Below, in pieces: positions 43,294-51,505 of a stretch of 64,000 nucleotides of DNA; position 1 is the stretch's first letter; each line of letters opens with the position of its first letter. The notes below the pieces were generated by a model, which was given only the letters and a program-made list of their open reading frames with translations, did no database searches and was not told the origin of the DNA. The DNA comes from Roseateles puraquae (lineage in GTDB: Bacteria; Pseudomonadota; Gammaproteobacteria; Burkholderiales; Burkholderiaceae_C), in the NCBI RefSeq assembly GCF_002205845.1, contig NZ_NISI01000005.1, positions 372,001 through 436,000 on the forward strand, written 5' to 3'. The position numbers were made by a program, and so were the translations under genes.

Positions 43294-44730
43294 TCAGCGC
43301 ACCAGCTTCAGGACGGTGCAGCTCTGGGCGGCGGTGCGTGCCACTCGCGAAGCGAAGGGCTTGGCAGCGGCAGTCAGCGCCGGGTATTGGCCCAGGCTGG
43401 CCCAGGCGCCCGACGGCGACATGACGCCTTGCTGCGTGTCGGCATCGGCAGCCGCCAGCGCAGCCGGCTTCGGCACGTTGGTACCGATGGCGGTCACGAA
43501 GGCCACCTTGTCGGCATCTGTCAGGTAGTTGGTGTTGTACTGGATCGTGGACTCGAATACGAAGTCGTAGTCGCCCGTCGTCGCGCCCTTCTGAGTCGTG
43601 GCGTTCCAGCGGACCGGCTCAGCACCGTCCAGCTTCACATAGCGATAGCCCTTGTCGCCACCGTTGGCCAGCGGGTTGTTCTCGCGGCCGAGGACGGCGA
43701 TGCCGTACGCACCCGAGATGCCGTTGACCGTCGTGCCCAGGCAGGTCTCGACGTTGCCGGTGCCGGCGCCTTCGACGACGGCGTACGGGCCGGAGCCGCT
43801 GGCGGCGATGGTGCCCTGCGTGCGCAGCGGTTCGATCTTGCTGTCACCGGCGCAGGGGTTTTGCGCGAAGTAGATGTTCGACGCGGCTTGGGTGCCCGAG
43901 CCCGGAGCGCGGCGGCAGACGTTGAACTGCTTGGTGTTGACACTTGCATCGACCGCCTCGCTGATGACCTGGCCCCAGCCGCGCTTGGTGGTGGTCGTCG
44001 CGGACAGGCCGCCGGTCAGCATGGCGCGAACGAAGGTGGTGGGAAGGCTCGGGCGCTTTGCGTCAGATTCGTCGATCGCGCCAGCGTTGTCCAGACCCTG
44101 GGTCTTCTGCAGGGCGAGGTAAGCCTGCTTGTTGACCGCGACACCGAAGATGCCCTGGACGAAGGGCTTCACGGACAGCGAGGACAGGTCGGCGGGCGAT
44201 GCGCCGTCCGGCAGGTTGGGGGCTTGGTTGAGCATGTCCGGCTCGACGTCGGAGATGCCGGCGTCGGAGACCTTCTTGACCGTGCCGCCGCAGAGGTAGT
44301 TGGGGGACTGGATATCGGTGAAGTTGGGATTGCTGGCCACGGCCGAGCAGCCCGCGCTCGTGATGTTCATGTGGTCGATGGCCGTTGCCGTGGCGACCGG
44401 GTTCACACCCTGGCCGGAACCGCCGGCGTCGCGCTTGTAGACAACGACCTGGGTGCCGATGCCGTAGTTGCCGACCGCCTTGGCCAGGGTGCAGCCGTAG
44501 GCGCGGTGCGCCGAGCCGGCGGCACTGTCGAAGAACACGTGCAGCGTGGCGGTGTCGCAGACCTCAGCCATGTAGGCGGCGAAGGACAGGCGCAGGGCCG
44601 AGGCGCCGGAGAAGTAGATCTCCTTGAGGCTGCCGGCAGTGCGGGCTGATTCGATCTCGGCCGGGGTCAGGGCGTGGGCGCCCGAGGCGAAGGCGAGGCT
44701 GGTGGCGAGAGCAAGAAGACGCAGTTTCAT
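43294..44730 (-). CDS. exported PstS-like periplasmic-binding-fold protein
   Basis: The 478-residue product has a signal peptide (LALATSLAFASGAHA). Near the mature N-terminus is EIYFSGASALRLSFAAY, which resembles the GASFP phosphate-binding loop of PstS/DING proteins. Further on are IYGV-like segments (GIFGVAVNKQAYLALQ) and five or more Cys, one near the C-terminus (AQSCTVLKLV). It is much longer than PstS (about 340) and lacks the ABC partners, so a transport role is unlikely. It lies between PEP-CTERM genes but has no PEP-CTERM tail. Possible roles are phosphate or metal binding at the surface, or export by the nearby type II system. Family placement is tentative. Confidence 0.6.
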   Translation of the reverse strand: MKLRLLALATSLAFASGAHALTPAEIESARTAGSLKEIYFSGASALRLSFAAYMAEVCDTATLHVFFDSAAGSAHRAYGCTLAKAVGNYGIGTQVVVYKRDAGGSGQGVNPVATATAIDHMNITSAGCSAVASNPNFTDIQSPNYLCGGTVKKVSDAGISDVEPDMLNQAPNLPDGASPADLSSLSVKPFVQGIFGVAVNKQAYLALQKTQGLDNAGAIDESDAKRPSLPTTFVRAMLTGGLSATTTTKRGWGQVISEAVDASVNTKQFNVCRRAPGSGTQAASNIYFAQNPCAGDSKIEPLRTQGTIAASGSGPYAVVEGAGTGNVETCLGTTVNGISGAYGIAVLGRENNPLANGGDKGYRYVKLDGAEPVRWNATTQKGATTGDYDFVFESTIQYNTNYLTDADKVAFVTAIGTNVPKPAALAAADADTQQGVMSPSGAWASLGQYPALTAAAKPFASRVARTAAQSCTVLKLVR

Positions 44731-44764
44731 GATGATGAGTCCTGTGCAGGGGCGATTGAATCCC

Positions 44765-44786
44765 TCGCACCGCAGCAGCGGTGCGA
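44765..44786. promoter_or_regulatory. hairpin in the leader of the PstS-like gene
   Basis: TCGCACCGC and GCGGTGCGA form a perfect 9-bp stem with loop AGCA, about 35 nt before the start of the PstS-like gene. It may be an attenuator or mRNA stabiliser; there is no T-run after it. Confidence 0.45.
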
Positions 44787-44803
44787 AGGCAAGGCGTCGA
44801 TTG

Positions 44804-44823
44804 GGGGCGGTGCGGGCCGCCCC
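44804..44823 (-). terminator. possible terminator after PEP-CTERM gene 3
   Basis: GGGGCGG and CCGCCCC make a 7-bp stem 8 nt after the stop of the PEP-CTERM gene. It lacks a T-run, so read-through into the PstS-like gene remains possible. Confidence 0.45.
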
Positions 44824-44831
44824 GGTGGGGC

Positions 44832-45611
44832 TTAGTCGGCGCGGCGGCGGCGGACGACGAAGCCGATGGCGGCCAGGCCCGCGGCCATCAGGGCGATGGA
44901 CTCGGGCTCCGGCACGGCCGAGACGGTCAGCGTCGTGCCGTCGAAGTTGGCTGTCAGGCCCAGCTTGGTGGCGATGATGGGCGCGAGCGGGTCGTCGGAC
45001 AGATCGGCGTCGCCCTTCAACAGGTAGAGGCTGGAGGTGTCGCCCACGGTGTTGCCGATGAAGGTGTTGCCGGCGAAGAACTTGAAGAAGTTGGTGCCGA
45101 AGTAGGACGTGGTGCCCTTCAGGTTGTAGCTGGTGCCGTTGGCTTGCGTCGGGTGGGTGCCGGTGCCGTTGGCTTGCTGGGCCACGCTGCCCATGGCGCT
45201 GTTGGACTGCACCATCGTGCCAGCGTCGAAGGCGAAGCTGGCGGCGGTCAGGCCCTTGCCGGCGGTCGTGATGACGTTCTGGGCCGAGTAGTCGGCCAGG
45301 GTGGCGCCGTCGTAGGCGAAGAGCGCCCAGCGGGTGCCGGTGGTGCGGTTGGAGGCGCCGTCGAACAGATTGGTGTCGGCGGCGGTGTAGGCCGTCCAGG
45401 CAGCGCTGGCCACGGCGCGCGTGAAGGAGGCGGGCGAATTCAGCACGCTGGCGACGGTGACGCCGGTGTCCAGCAGGAAGGAACCGTTCTCGTCACCGAT
45501 GACGAGGAACAGTTCGGTGGAGCCGTTGTTGGCTTGGGTGACGTAAGCCTGCGACGGCAGGCTGACGGCGGCCAGAACCGCAGCAGCGGCGAGGGTCTTG
45601 ATGAACTTCAT
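44832..45611 (-). CDS. PEP-CTERM sorting domain protein, paralogue 3
   Basis: The 259-residue product has a signal ending PSQA and the C-terminal tail VPEPESIALMAAGLAAIGFV with RRRR. It shares the N-terminal theme STELFLVIGDENGSFLLDTG and RWALFAYDGATL with paralogues 1 and 2 but is shorter and lacks the SSWFY/EFDN block. It is Ala/Thr/Asn-rich, as expected for a matrix-exposed protein. AGGAGAG precedes the ATG. It lies between the EpsA-like regulator and the PstS-like gene and may be under control of the former. Confidence 0.9.
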   Translation of the reverse strand: MKFIKTLAAAAVLAAVSLPSQAYVTQANNGSTELFLVIGDENGSFLLDTGVTVASVLNSPASFTRAVASAAWTAYTAADTNLFDGASNRTTGTRWALFAYDGATLADYSAQNVITTAGKGLTAASFAFDAGTMVQSNSAMGSVAQQANGTGTHPTQANGTSYNLKGTTSYFGTNFFKFFAGNTFIGNTVGDTSSLYLLKGDADLSDDPLAPIIATKLGLTANFDGTTLTVSAVPEPESIALMAAGLAAIGFVVRRRRAD

Positions 45612-45917
45612 TGCAGTCTCTCCTGATTGGGGGGTCTGTCTGTCTTGGTTGGCGCCGGTGTGCTTACCGCGCCGCGTTTGCTGACTGGGGCACCTGGAGC
45701 AGACAGCTCAGCGCTTGTGGCGTCCGGCGGTCTGTCTGGGTGCCTGGGGCTGGCCCGGTTTCAAAGAACGATGTGTCGTCCTGCGACAAGTGCCACTGTG
45801 GCGCGCGGCGGTGACATGCGTGCAGATGTCACGGTGTCCGGCAGAGCCCGATCGGACTACGGTGCGGGGTGGCGGGCGTGAATCCAGGCGTCCCGCGGCA
45901 CTTCAACCGTGGGATGG
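45612..45917. other. 306-bp gap before PEP-CTERM gene 3
   Basis: No gene is supported. On the left is the promoter and ribosome site of PEP-CTERM gene 3; on the right is the end of the EpsA-like gene with a hairpin (listed separately). I saw no clear sigma-54 or LuxR-type site. Confidence 0.5.
45891..45914 (-). terminator. possible terminator of the EpsA-like gene
   Basis: TCCCGCGG and CCGTGGGA form an 8-bp stem with one G-T pair and loop CACTTCAA, 3 nt after the regulator stop. No T-run follows. Confidence 0.45.
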
Positions 45918-46769
45918 TCAGCGCCGCGTTGGCGTGAGCTCGCCTGGGCGGGCCGAGCTGCTCAACAGGTTCAGGCTGATCGCGATCGCTACCGCCTGGG
46001 CGCGATTGGCTGCGCCCAGCTTGCGCAGGATCTTCTGCACGTGGTTCTTCACCGTCAGCGCGCTGATGCCCAGGGTCTCGCCGATCTGCGGGTTGCTGCA
46101 GCCCTCGCGCAGCCAGCTGAGGATCTGGCGCTCGCGCTCGGTGATCTGAGAGGCTGAGGCCGGTCGGGCCATCTGGGGCGGCGGCAGCTCGCGCAACTCG
46201 CGCTCGACCACCTGGACACGCTGCCAGGTGCTGTGCATGTGCGGCAGCAGCAGCTCCAGGCACAGGCGCTGCCGGGGCGTGAAGGGCGCCGTCTGGCTGG
46301 CCAGCACGAAGAAGGTTTCGATCTCGTTGGGGCGCTGAGGCCGAGACACGCCATGGGCCAGCAGCTCCTTGAAGCCGGCCGATCGCAGCAGTTCCTGCAG
46401 TGCTGACTCGTTGCCCTGCGGCGGGATCTCGAAGTTCAGCGTCACTGGCTTGCATCGGGCGCGCAGCCACATCTCCTGGAGCTGCGTCAGCAGCGGGCTG
46501 CGGCTGTCGGTGAAGCCGGACAGCAACTCGGCGTCCACGGGTACGGAGTTGAACGTCTCGAACTGCAGTTCATGCCGGGTGCGCGCATAAGCGCCGCAGA
46601 CGGTCAGCTGGTGCGGCAGCAGCACCTGCAGGCTGCCCTGGATCCAGACGAAGAACTGATAGCGCCGCCGCACATCCAGCCCTGCCTCCGCCGAGCTGAC
46701 GATGGCTTCGACCTGGCTGTCAGTCAACACGAGCGTCGTCTGTGCCGGATCAGAAGGAAGTCGGGTCAT
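45918..46769 (-). CDS. epsA: EpsA-like LuxR-family transcriptional regulator
   Basis: The 283-residue protein has an N-terminal sensor-like part (about 1-190; LDVRRRYQFFVWIQGSLQVL, LPHQLTVCGAY) matching the XrtB/PEP-CTERM-associated EpsA family. The C-terminal LuxR-type helix-turn-helix (about 205-265) has TERERQILSWLREGCSNPQI, GISALTVKNHVQKILRKLG. EpsA controls exopolysaccharide and PEP-CTERM gene sets in methylotrophic betaproteobacteria. Here it stands next to three PEP-CTERM genes and the type II operon, so it may control either. ATG 46769 is preferred over a TTG four codons earlier. Confidence 0.82.
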   Translation of the reverse strand: MTRLPSDPAQTTLVLTDSQVEAIVSSAEAGLDVRRRYQFFVWIQGSLQVLLPHQLTVCGAYARTRHELQFETFNSVPVDAELLSGFTDSRSPLLTQLQEMWLRARCKPVTLNFEIPPQGNESALQELLRSAGFKELLAHGVSRPQRPNEIETFFVLASQTAPFTPRQRLCLELLLPHMHSTWQRVQVVERELRELPPPQMARPASASQITERERQILSWLREGCSNPQIGETLGISALTVKNHVQKILRKLGAANRAQAVAIAISLNLLSSSARPGELTPTRR

Positions 46770-46885
46770 GAAGGGAGACAAAGCTTTACGTCCTGGAAGG
46801 GAGCACTTGGCGTTCTTGTGCGATAGCGTGTATGCGAAGCTCGCGAGGCTAGGCCGCCCCCGTGACCCTGCGTTGAAGGTTCCGC

Positions 46886-46901
46886 AACGGCATGTGCCGT
46901 T
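46886..46901 (-). terminator. weak hairpin after the type II operon
   Basis: AACGGC and GCCGTT pair with loop ATGT, 5 nt past the last stop of the operon. There is no T-run; it is a low-certainty terminator. Confidence 0.3.
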
Positions 46902-46905
46902 CGGA

Positions 46906-47466
46906 CTAGGGCGAAACCGGGGGCGCGCTGGCGGCTGGGGCCGGCCGAGGCCGGAACGTCTCGTGGCGGAAGACGAGGTCGCACGCCGCCAGCGGCTCGT
47001 CGCCCTGACGCTTGATCAGGGGGCGTTGGCTGGCGCTGCGAACACCTGCCAGGCCCGACCCCCGAGCGCCCGGGGAGCGCGAACGAGAGCACCCTCCCTC
47101 GTTCGGTGCCAGCCAGACCCAGCCAGCGCCCAATGGGTCGTCGCGCAGCTGCCGCAGATGTCGCACGATGCGGCCCGACCGCCGGTCTTCGAGCAGGTCG
47201 TCGACCGTTCGCGGCAAGGTTCGGCTACCGGCTGGGCTTGCCTCGACATAGCTCGCCATCGCGCGGGCAATCTCCGCTCCACGAAAGGCCAGTTCGGCCT
47301 CCTGCTCCCGCAGAGCGCGATGGCGGGCCTGCTCCCCCAGGGCTGCCAGCCCGACGCCGCCAAGTGCCAGGGCGAACAGCAACAGCAAGTAGGTGAAGCC
47401 GCGGTGCTGCCACCGTGGGCAGGTCTGGCGCGACCGCGACCGCAGGCGCCAGTCACCAGTCGGCAT
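46906..47466 (-). CDS. pseudopilin-like protein lacking Glu5
   Basis: The 186-residue product has an Arg-rich leader and the prepilin peptidase site HRG-FTYLLLL followed by the usual membrane helix (ALALGGVGLAAL). After cleavage residue 5 is Leu, not the Glu that most pilins need for methylation and assembly; GspK-type minor pseudopilins also lack it. The middle has a helical AELAFRGAEIARAMASYVEA. The C-terminal 60 residues are Pro/Arg-rich (RPRPAPAASAPPVSP). It is the last gene of the operon, overlapping the previous by 14 nt. It may cap the pseudopilus tip. Confidence 0.78.
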   Translation of the reverse strand: MPTGDWRLRSRSRQTCPRWQHRGFTYLLLLFALALGGVGLAALGEQARHRALREQEAELAFRGAEIARAMASYVEASPAGSRTLPRTVDDLLEDRRSGRIVRHLRQLRDDPLGAGWVWLAPNEGGCSRSRSPGARGSGLAGVRSASQRPLIKRQGDEPLAACDLVFRHETFRPRPAPAASAPPVSP

Positions 47467-47833
47467 ACAGGCTGCCGTCTGGCGCGCGTTCGGCGCTGCC
47501 GCTGCGCACATCGAAGACCTGGCCGCCGAGATCGGCATCGGCGGGGGGCGTCAGCACCACCCAGCTGCTGCGCTCGCCGGTCAGCGGGTCCTCCGGCAGC
47601 GATCGCAGATAGCGGGTCCGGACCAGTTCGTCGAGGCTGTCGGGGTAGCGCCCCCGGTCAGCCGCGAAATGGTCGATGGCGTCACGCATCACCCGCAGCG
47701 AGCTGCGCAGGCTGTTCTCGCGGGCCCGCTCCAAGCTGTGAAAGTAGCGGGGCGCCGCGATGCCCGCCAGCAGCGCCACGATGGCCATGACCACGATGAG
47801 TTCGATCAGGGTGAAGCCGCGCACGTACTTCAT
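47453..47833 (-). CDS. GspG-like pseudopilin, third copy
   Basis: The 126-residue product starts MKYVRGFTLIELIVVMAIVA, a perfect prepilin site with Glu5. The rest is GspG-like (DAIDHFAADRGRYPDSLDEL, LPEDPLTGERSSW) but the C-terminal calcium-binding loop of true GspG is missing. It ends VFDVRSGSAERAPDGSLYADW, almost as its neighbour does. The pair are duplicates. The gap to the upstream gene is 4 nt. Confidence 0.88.
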   Translation of the reverse strand: MKYVRGFTLIELIVVMAIVALLAGIAAPRYFHSLERARENSLRSSLRVMRDAIDHFAADRGRYPDSLDELVRTRYLRSLPEDPLTGERSSWVVLTPPADADLGGQVFDVRSGSAERAPDGSLYADW

Positions 47834-47837
47834 GGCA

Positions 47838-48326
47838 TCACCAGTCGCGGTAGCGTGAGCCGTCGATGGCGCGCGCCTCCGAGCGCGAGTAGACGTCGAA
47901 CACGTCCTTGCCCGGGCGCGGGTCCTGCGGCGGGCTGTCGTAGCTGCGCAGACCCCAGGTGAGCTCGGGCGGCAGTTGCGGGTCGGCAAGCGGATCTCGC
48001 GGCAGGCGGCGCAGGAAGTACACCCGCTTGCCGGTGTCGGGCTGGCCCGCCAGCGGCACACCATCCACCAGCTGCCGCAGCTCGCGTGGGTAGCCGTTGT
48101 CGCCCGCCTGCACCGCGATGCGGCCTTGCTTGACCGCCTGGTGATAGTCATCCAGTGCGGTGCGCAGGGTGCGAAGGGCCAGCCGCAGCTCGTACTCCTT
48201 CTCGCGCTTGTGGGTCCACAGCAGCAGCGGTTGCGCTGCAGACGCCAGCACGCCAACGATCACCACGACCGTCAGCATCTCGACCAACGTGAAGCCGCGC
48301 AGGCGGCTATTTCTCGATGAGCACAC
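47838..48326 (-). CDS. GspG-like pseudopilin, second copy
   Basis: The 162-residue product has a GTG start overlapping gspD by 20 nt and the prepilin site RLRGFTLVEMLTVVVIVGVL with Glu5. It continues LRLALRTLRTALDDYHQAVK and ends KDVFDVYSRSEARAIDGSRY. A 30-residue insert separates it from its neighbour at 47453. It could build the pseudopilus shaft or modify it. No other start is possible without losing the prepilin leader. Confidence 0.88.
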   Translation of the reverse strand: MCSSRNSRLRGFTLVEMLTVVVIVGVLASAAQPLLLWTHKREKEYELRLALRTLRTALDDYHQAVKQGRIAVQAGDNGYPRELRQLVDGVPLAGQPDTGKRVYFLRRLPRDPLADPQLPPELTWGLRSYDSPPQDPRPGKDVFDVYSRSEARAIDGSRYRDW

Positions 48327-50457
48327 GGGCCTGGCCTTCGATGCGCAGCGGCATGCTGCTGCCCTGTTCGTCGCGACCCACGGCGCTGGCGAGGATGATC
48401 TCTGCCGTCCGTCCGCCGGCCGCCGGCAGGGCGCGCAGGGCGAACACCTGCTGCCCGCCCCGCGGTCCCAGCTTGAAGCTCAGCCGGCCTGCGCTGCTCG
48501 TGCCGGCCTGGGCCGCTGCGAAGAGTGACGGGTCGTAGGTCAGTTCGCCCTCGGCGGCATAGGGCGTCGGGTTGATGATCGTGACCGAGACGATGTCGCC
48601 CACGACGACCTCACCGGTGGCTGACAGCCGCAGCGCGTCGTTGAGGGACGCCGCCGGCCGGGGCGCCGAGCTGCCTGGCGTCGCCAAGCCACCCCCCGCC
48701 ATCGGCACCGCTACCTGCGCCGCGGGCCGCAGCCGGGCACCTTCCGCGCCGGGGTTGGCGTCCACACCCGAGGCGAGGATGCTGCGGCTGGCGTCTGGCA
48801 GGCTCAGATTGCGCAGCACGTGCGGTGTGATCAGCAGCACGATCTCGGTCTTGCTGCGGTTGTCGGTGTGCACGCCGAACAGACGGCCGAGCAAGGGCGC
48901 TTCAGACAGATAGGGCACGCCGCTGATGCCCTTGCCGTCTTCCGCCTTGATGAGGCCGGCCAGCACCTGCGTCTCGCCATCCCGCAGGCGCAGGGAGGTG
49001 CTGGCGTTGCGCGATCCGATGCGGTAGGCCGTGGCCGGCTGCGGGCCACCGGAGCTTTCCTTGGTGCCAAGCGTCGAGACCTCGAGGTTGACCTTCATGA
49101 CCACCTCGTTGTCCAGCTGCACGGTGGGTTCGACCTCCAGCTTGATGCCCACGTCCAGGTAGGTCACGGCGGTGGACACGCCCACGTTGGCCGTGGAGGT
49201 GCTGGTGAAGACCGGCACCTTGTCGCCGATCTGTACCCGGGCCTTCTCCCGGTTTCGCGCCCGCAGCTTGGGGCTGGCCAGCGTGTTGGAGGCGCCGGCG
49301 CTGCCCTTGAGCCGGGCGGTGACGATGGGGTTGGTGACCAGCGTAGTGAAGCTGCCGCGGCTGCTCCACGGCACCAGCGCGGGCGCGCCAGGCTGGGCGT
49401 ATTGCGCGTCGCTGGCGGGCTGCAGGCCGAGTTCGGCGGTGCGGTCGGTGCTGACCTCCAGCACCTCCACATCCAGCATCACCTCGGGCTCGGGCAGGTC
49501 CAGGCCGGCGATCAGCTGCTCCACCATCGCGATGACCTCCGGGGTATCGCGCGCCACCAGCAGGTTGAGTCGTTCATCGATGAACACGTCGCGGGTCTTG
49601 GCCATCATGCGCACCAGCGCTTGGGCCTGCTTCACATCGGCGTTGTTGAGGTAGAAGCTGCGCGTGACCAGCTCCTGGTGCTCGCGCTGCTTGGCTGCCG
49701 TGGCCGGGTAGATGAGCACCGAGCGGTCGTTCAGCAACTTGCGCTCCAGCTGCTGCGTCGCCAGGATGACCCGCATCGCTTCATCAAGGGTCACGTCCTT
49801 CAGGTACAGGGTGACCTTGGCGTCGCCACGCACCTCCTTGTCGAACACGAAGTTCACGCCGGCACCGCGGCCCATGGCCTCGAACACCGTGCGCAGTGGC
49901 GCATCCCGGAACTCCAGGCTCACCGGCTTCTGGTAGGCCGCTGCCAGCGCCGAGGGCACCGGTGGCGGGCTGTAGCGCTGGCGCAGCTGCTGCTGCAGCG
50001 CAAGGGCCTGCGGCTGGCCAGGGTCCTCCGCCAGCACCTGTTGCATCCCGGCACGCGCGGCATCGAGCTGGCCGGCCTGGAGCTGCGCCTGGGCCTCGCG
50101 CAGCTTGCTCTCGTGCGCCCGCGCGCGGCTCAGGGCCAGCGCCAGGCCGCGGGTGCGAGGCGCGTCGGCATCGACGGCCTGCATGCGCTGCAGCAGCGGT
50201 GCCAAAGCGTCAATCTGGCCCAGCGCACGGGCGGTCTCTGCCTGGCTGGCCAGTGTCAGCAGCGTGCGTTCGCGTTGCCGGGCGAGTTCGCTGCGCAGGG
50301 CCAGGTCCCCCGGGGCCTGGCGCGTGGCCTCGTCGAGCAGGCGCAGCGCCGCCTCGTGGTCACCGCGGCGCGCCAGTGCGTCGGCGTCGCGCAGGGCAGG
50401 GTGGACGCATCCGGCCAGCAGCAGGGCGGTGCAGATCAGCGGCAGGGCGAGTTTCAT
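48307..50457 (-). CDS. gspD: lipoprotein secretin (GspD-like) with cohesin-like C-terminus
   Basis: The 716-residue protein has the lipobox LLLAGC, so its N-terminus is lipid-anchored. Residues about 22-160 are helical, TPR-like (GDHEAALRLLDEATRQAPGD). Residues about 170-250 are an STN/N0-like domain (PVSLEFRDAPLRTVFEAMG) and 250-320 N1-like (FYLNNADVKQAQALVRMM). The secretin core runs about 325-550 with VPYLSEAPLLGRLFG and TEIVLLITPHVL. The C-terminal 110 residues (GEVVVGDIVSVTIINPTPYA, GELTYDPSLFAAA) look like a cohesin-type beta domain, as in atypical type II secretins. It forms the outer-membrane pore. The start overlaps the previous gene by 4 nt. Confidence 0.9.
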   Translation of the reverse strand: MKLALPLICTALLLAGCVHPALRDADALARRGDHEAALRLLDEATRQAPGDLALRSELARQRERTLLTLASQAETARALGQIDALAPLLQRMQAVDADAPRTRGLALALSRARAHESKLREAQAQLQAGQLDAARAGMQQVLAEDPGQPQALALQQQLRQRYSPPPVPSALAAAYQKPVSLEFRDAPLRTVFEAMGRGAGVNFVFDKEVRGDAKVTLYLKDVTLDEAMRVILATQQLERKLLNDRSVLIYPATAAKQREHQELVTRSFYLNNADVKQAQALVRMMAKTRDVFIDERLNLLVARDTPEVIAMVEQLIAGLDLPEPEVMLDVEVLEVSTDRTAELGLQPASDAQYAQPGAPALVPWSSRGSFTTLVTNPIVTARLKGSAGASNTLASPKLRARNREKARVQIGDKVPVFTSTSTANVGVSTAVTYLDVGIKLEVEPTVQLDNEVVMKVNLEVSTLGTKESSGGPQPATAYRIGSRNASTSLRLRDGETQVLAGLIKAEDGKGISGVPYLSEAPLLGRLFGVHTDNRSKTEIVLLITPHVLRNLSLPDASRSILASGVDANPGAEGARLRPAAQVAVPMAGGGLATPGSSAPRPAASLNDALRLSATGEVVVGDIVSVTIINPTPYAAEGELTYDPSLFAAAQAGTSSAGRLSFKLGPRGGQQVFALRALPAAGGRTAEIILASAVGRDEQGSSMPLRIEGQARVLIEK

Positions 50458-50987
50458 GAGGGCGAGAAGGCAATGAACTGCGAAGGGCCGTCAGGCAGGG
50501 GCTGCACCCGCAAGCCGGCGGGTTCGATGGCCTCGATGCGCCACTGGCCATCGACGACTTCGCCGACACCGAGCACCAGGCTGCGCTGTGGCCCGTGGAG
50601 TACCACGCGCGCACGGGTGTCGGTCATGCGGCCGACCAGTTGGTAGGGGAAGGCCGGTGGCGGCGGCGCCTCCGCCTCGGCGCTCGTGCTGGCGCCGGTC
50701 TCGGTGGTGACCACGGTGGGTGCGGCCGACGGCTTGTCACCCCAGGCCGCGCGGGCCTGTGGCGGCAGCGCTGGCCAGGCGCGCCGCGCGGCAGACAGCG
50801 GTGCAGGCCAGTCCGTGGCGGCTGCCGTGGGCCGTCCGGCCGCTGCGCTTCGCCGCGGTGCGGGGAGGACAGGCGCCTCGTCCTCGCGGCTGGCCACCCA
50901 GGCGGTGGCGGCCAGGCTCAGACCCAGGGCGCCGAACAGGATCAGCTGCCGACGCGAGGGGCGTAACGCCAAGTCAGCGATCTTCAT
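50454..50987 (-). CDS. GspC/PilP-like inner-membrane protein
   Basis: The 177-residue product has a membrane helix (16-33), a Pro/Ala-rich linker, and a C-terminal HR-like domain: FPYQLVGRMTDTRARVVLHG, LVLGVGEVVDG and WRIEAIEPAGLRV. Such proteins link the inner-membrane platform to the secretin. It has no PDZ domain and is smaller than ordinary GspC. It overlaps its neighbours by 4 nt on both sides. Confidence 0.75.
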   Translation of the reverse strand: MKIADLALRPSRRQLILFGALGLSLAATAWVASREDEAPVLPAPRRSAAAGRPTAAATDWPAPLSAARRAWPALPPQARAAWGDKPSAAPTVVTTETGASTSAEAEAPPPPAFPYQLVGRMTDTRARVVLHGPQRSLVLGVGEVVDGQWRIEAIEPAGLRVQPLPDGPSQFIAFSPS

Positions 50988-51505
50988 CGCGCGGCCTGCA
51001 TGTGAAGCACCCAGGTCAGGTCAGCCTTGAGCTCGCCGCTGGCGTCGCGGCGCAGGCGCACCGCCTCCAGGGCCAGCGCCGGGTCGCGCTGCAAGGCTTC
51101 GGCCACATAGGCTCTCAGCGCAGCGTAGCGTCCGCTCAGACTCATGGCCACGCGGTACTGGGCCAGGCCCGACTCGGCATCGGCCTGGTAGCGGAACTCA
51201 CTGCGCGGCCAGGGGAGACCCTGCTCAGTCGCCAAGGCGAGCAGTGCAGCGGTGCGCGCCTGGCGTTCACCATCGGCCGGCAGGCTGCGAATGAAGCTGC
51301 CGGCGTCCACCTGGGCGGGGCTGGCCGACTGCTGCACCGCGAGCCGCTGTGCCCCCAGAGACTGGCGGCGCGCATCCAGGCGGGCCTGTCCTAGCGGCAG
51401 CCACAGCGCGCCCGCCACAGCAGCCAACGTCAGCACGGTGGCGAGGGCGGCCGGCCAGCCCAGCCGTCTTGCTGCGGGCAGCCAACGTCGGAGCGCCTTG
51501 TTCAC
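50984..51505 (-). CDS. GspM/PilO-like inner-membrane protein
   Basis: The 173-residue product has one membrane helix (17-38, AALATVLTLAAVAGALWLPL) and a helical stretch of 40 residues (LDARRQSLGAQRLAVQQSAS). A ferredoxin-like periplasmic domain follows (RYQADAESGLAQYRVAMSLS, LRAYVAEALQRDPALALEAV). This is the PilO/GspM layout. GTG 51505 overlaps the previous stop (GTGA). Confidence 0.75.
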   Translation of the reverse strand: MNKALRRWLPAARRLGWPAALATVLTLAAVAGALWLPLGQARLDARRQSLGAQRLAVQQSASPAQVDAGSFIRSLPADGERQARTAALLALATEQGLPWPRSEFRYQADAESGLAQYRVAMSLSGRYAALRAYVAEALQRDPALALEAVRLRRDASGELKADLTWVLHMQAAR

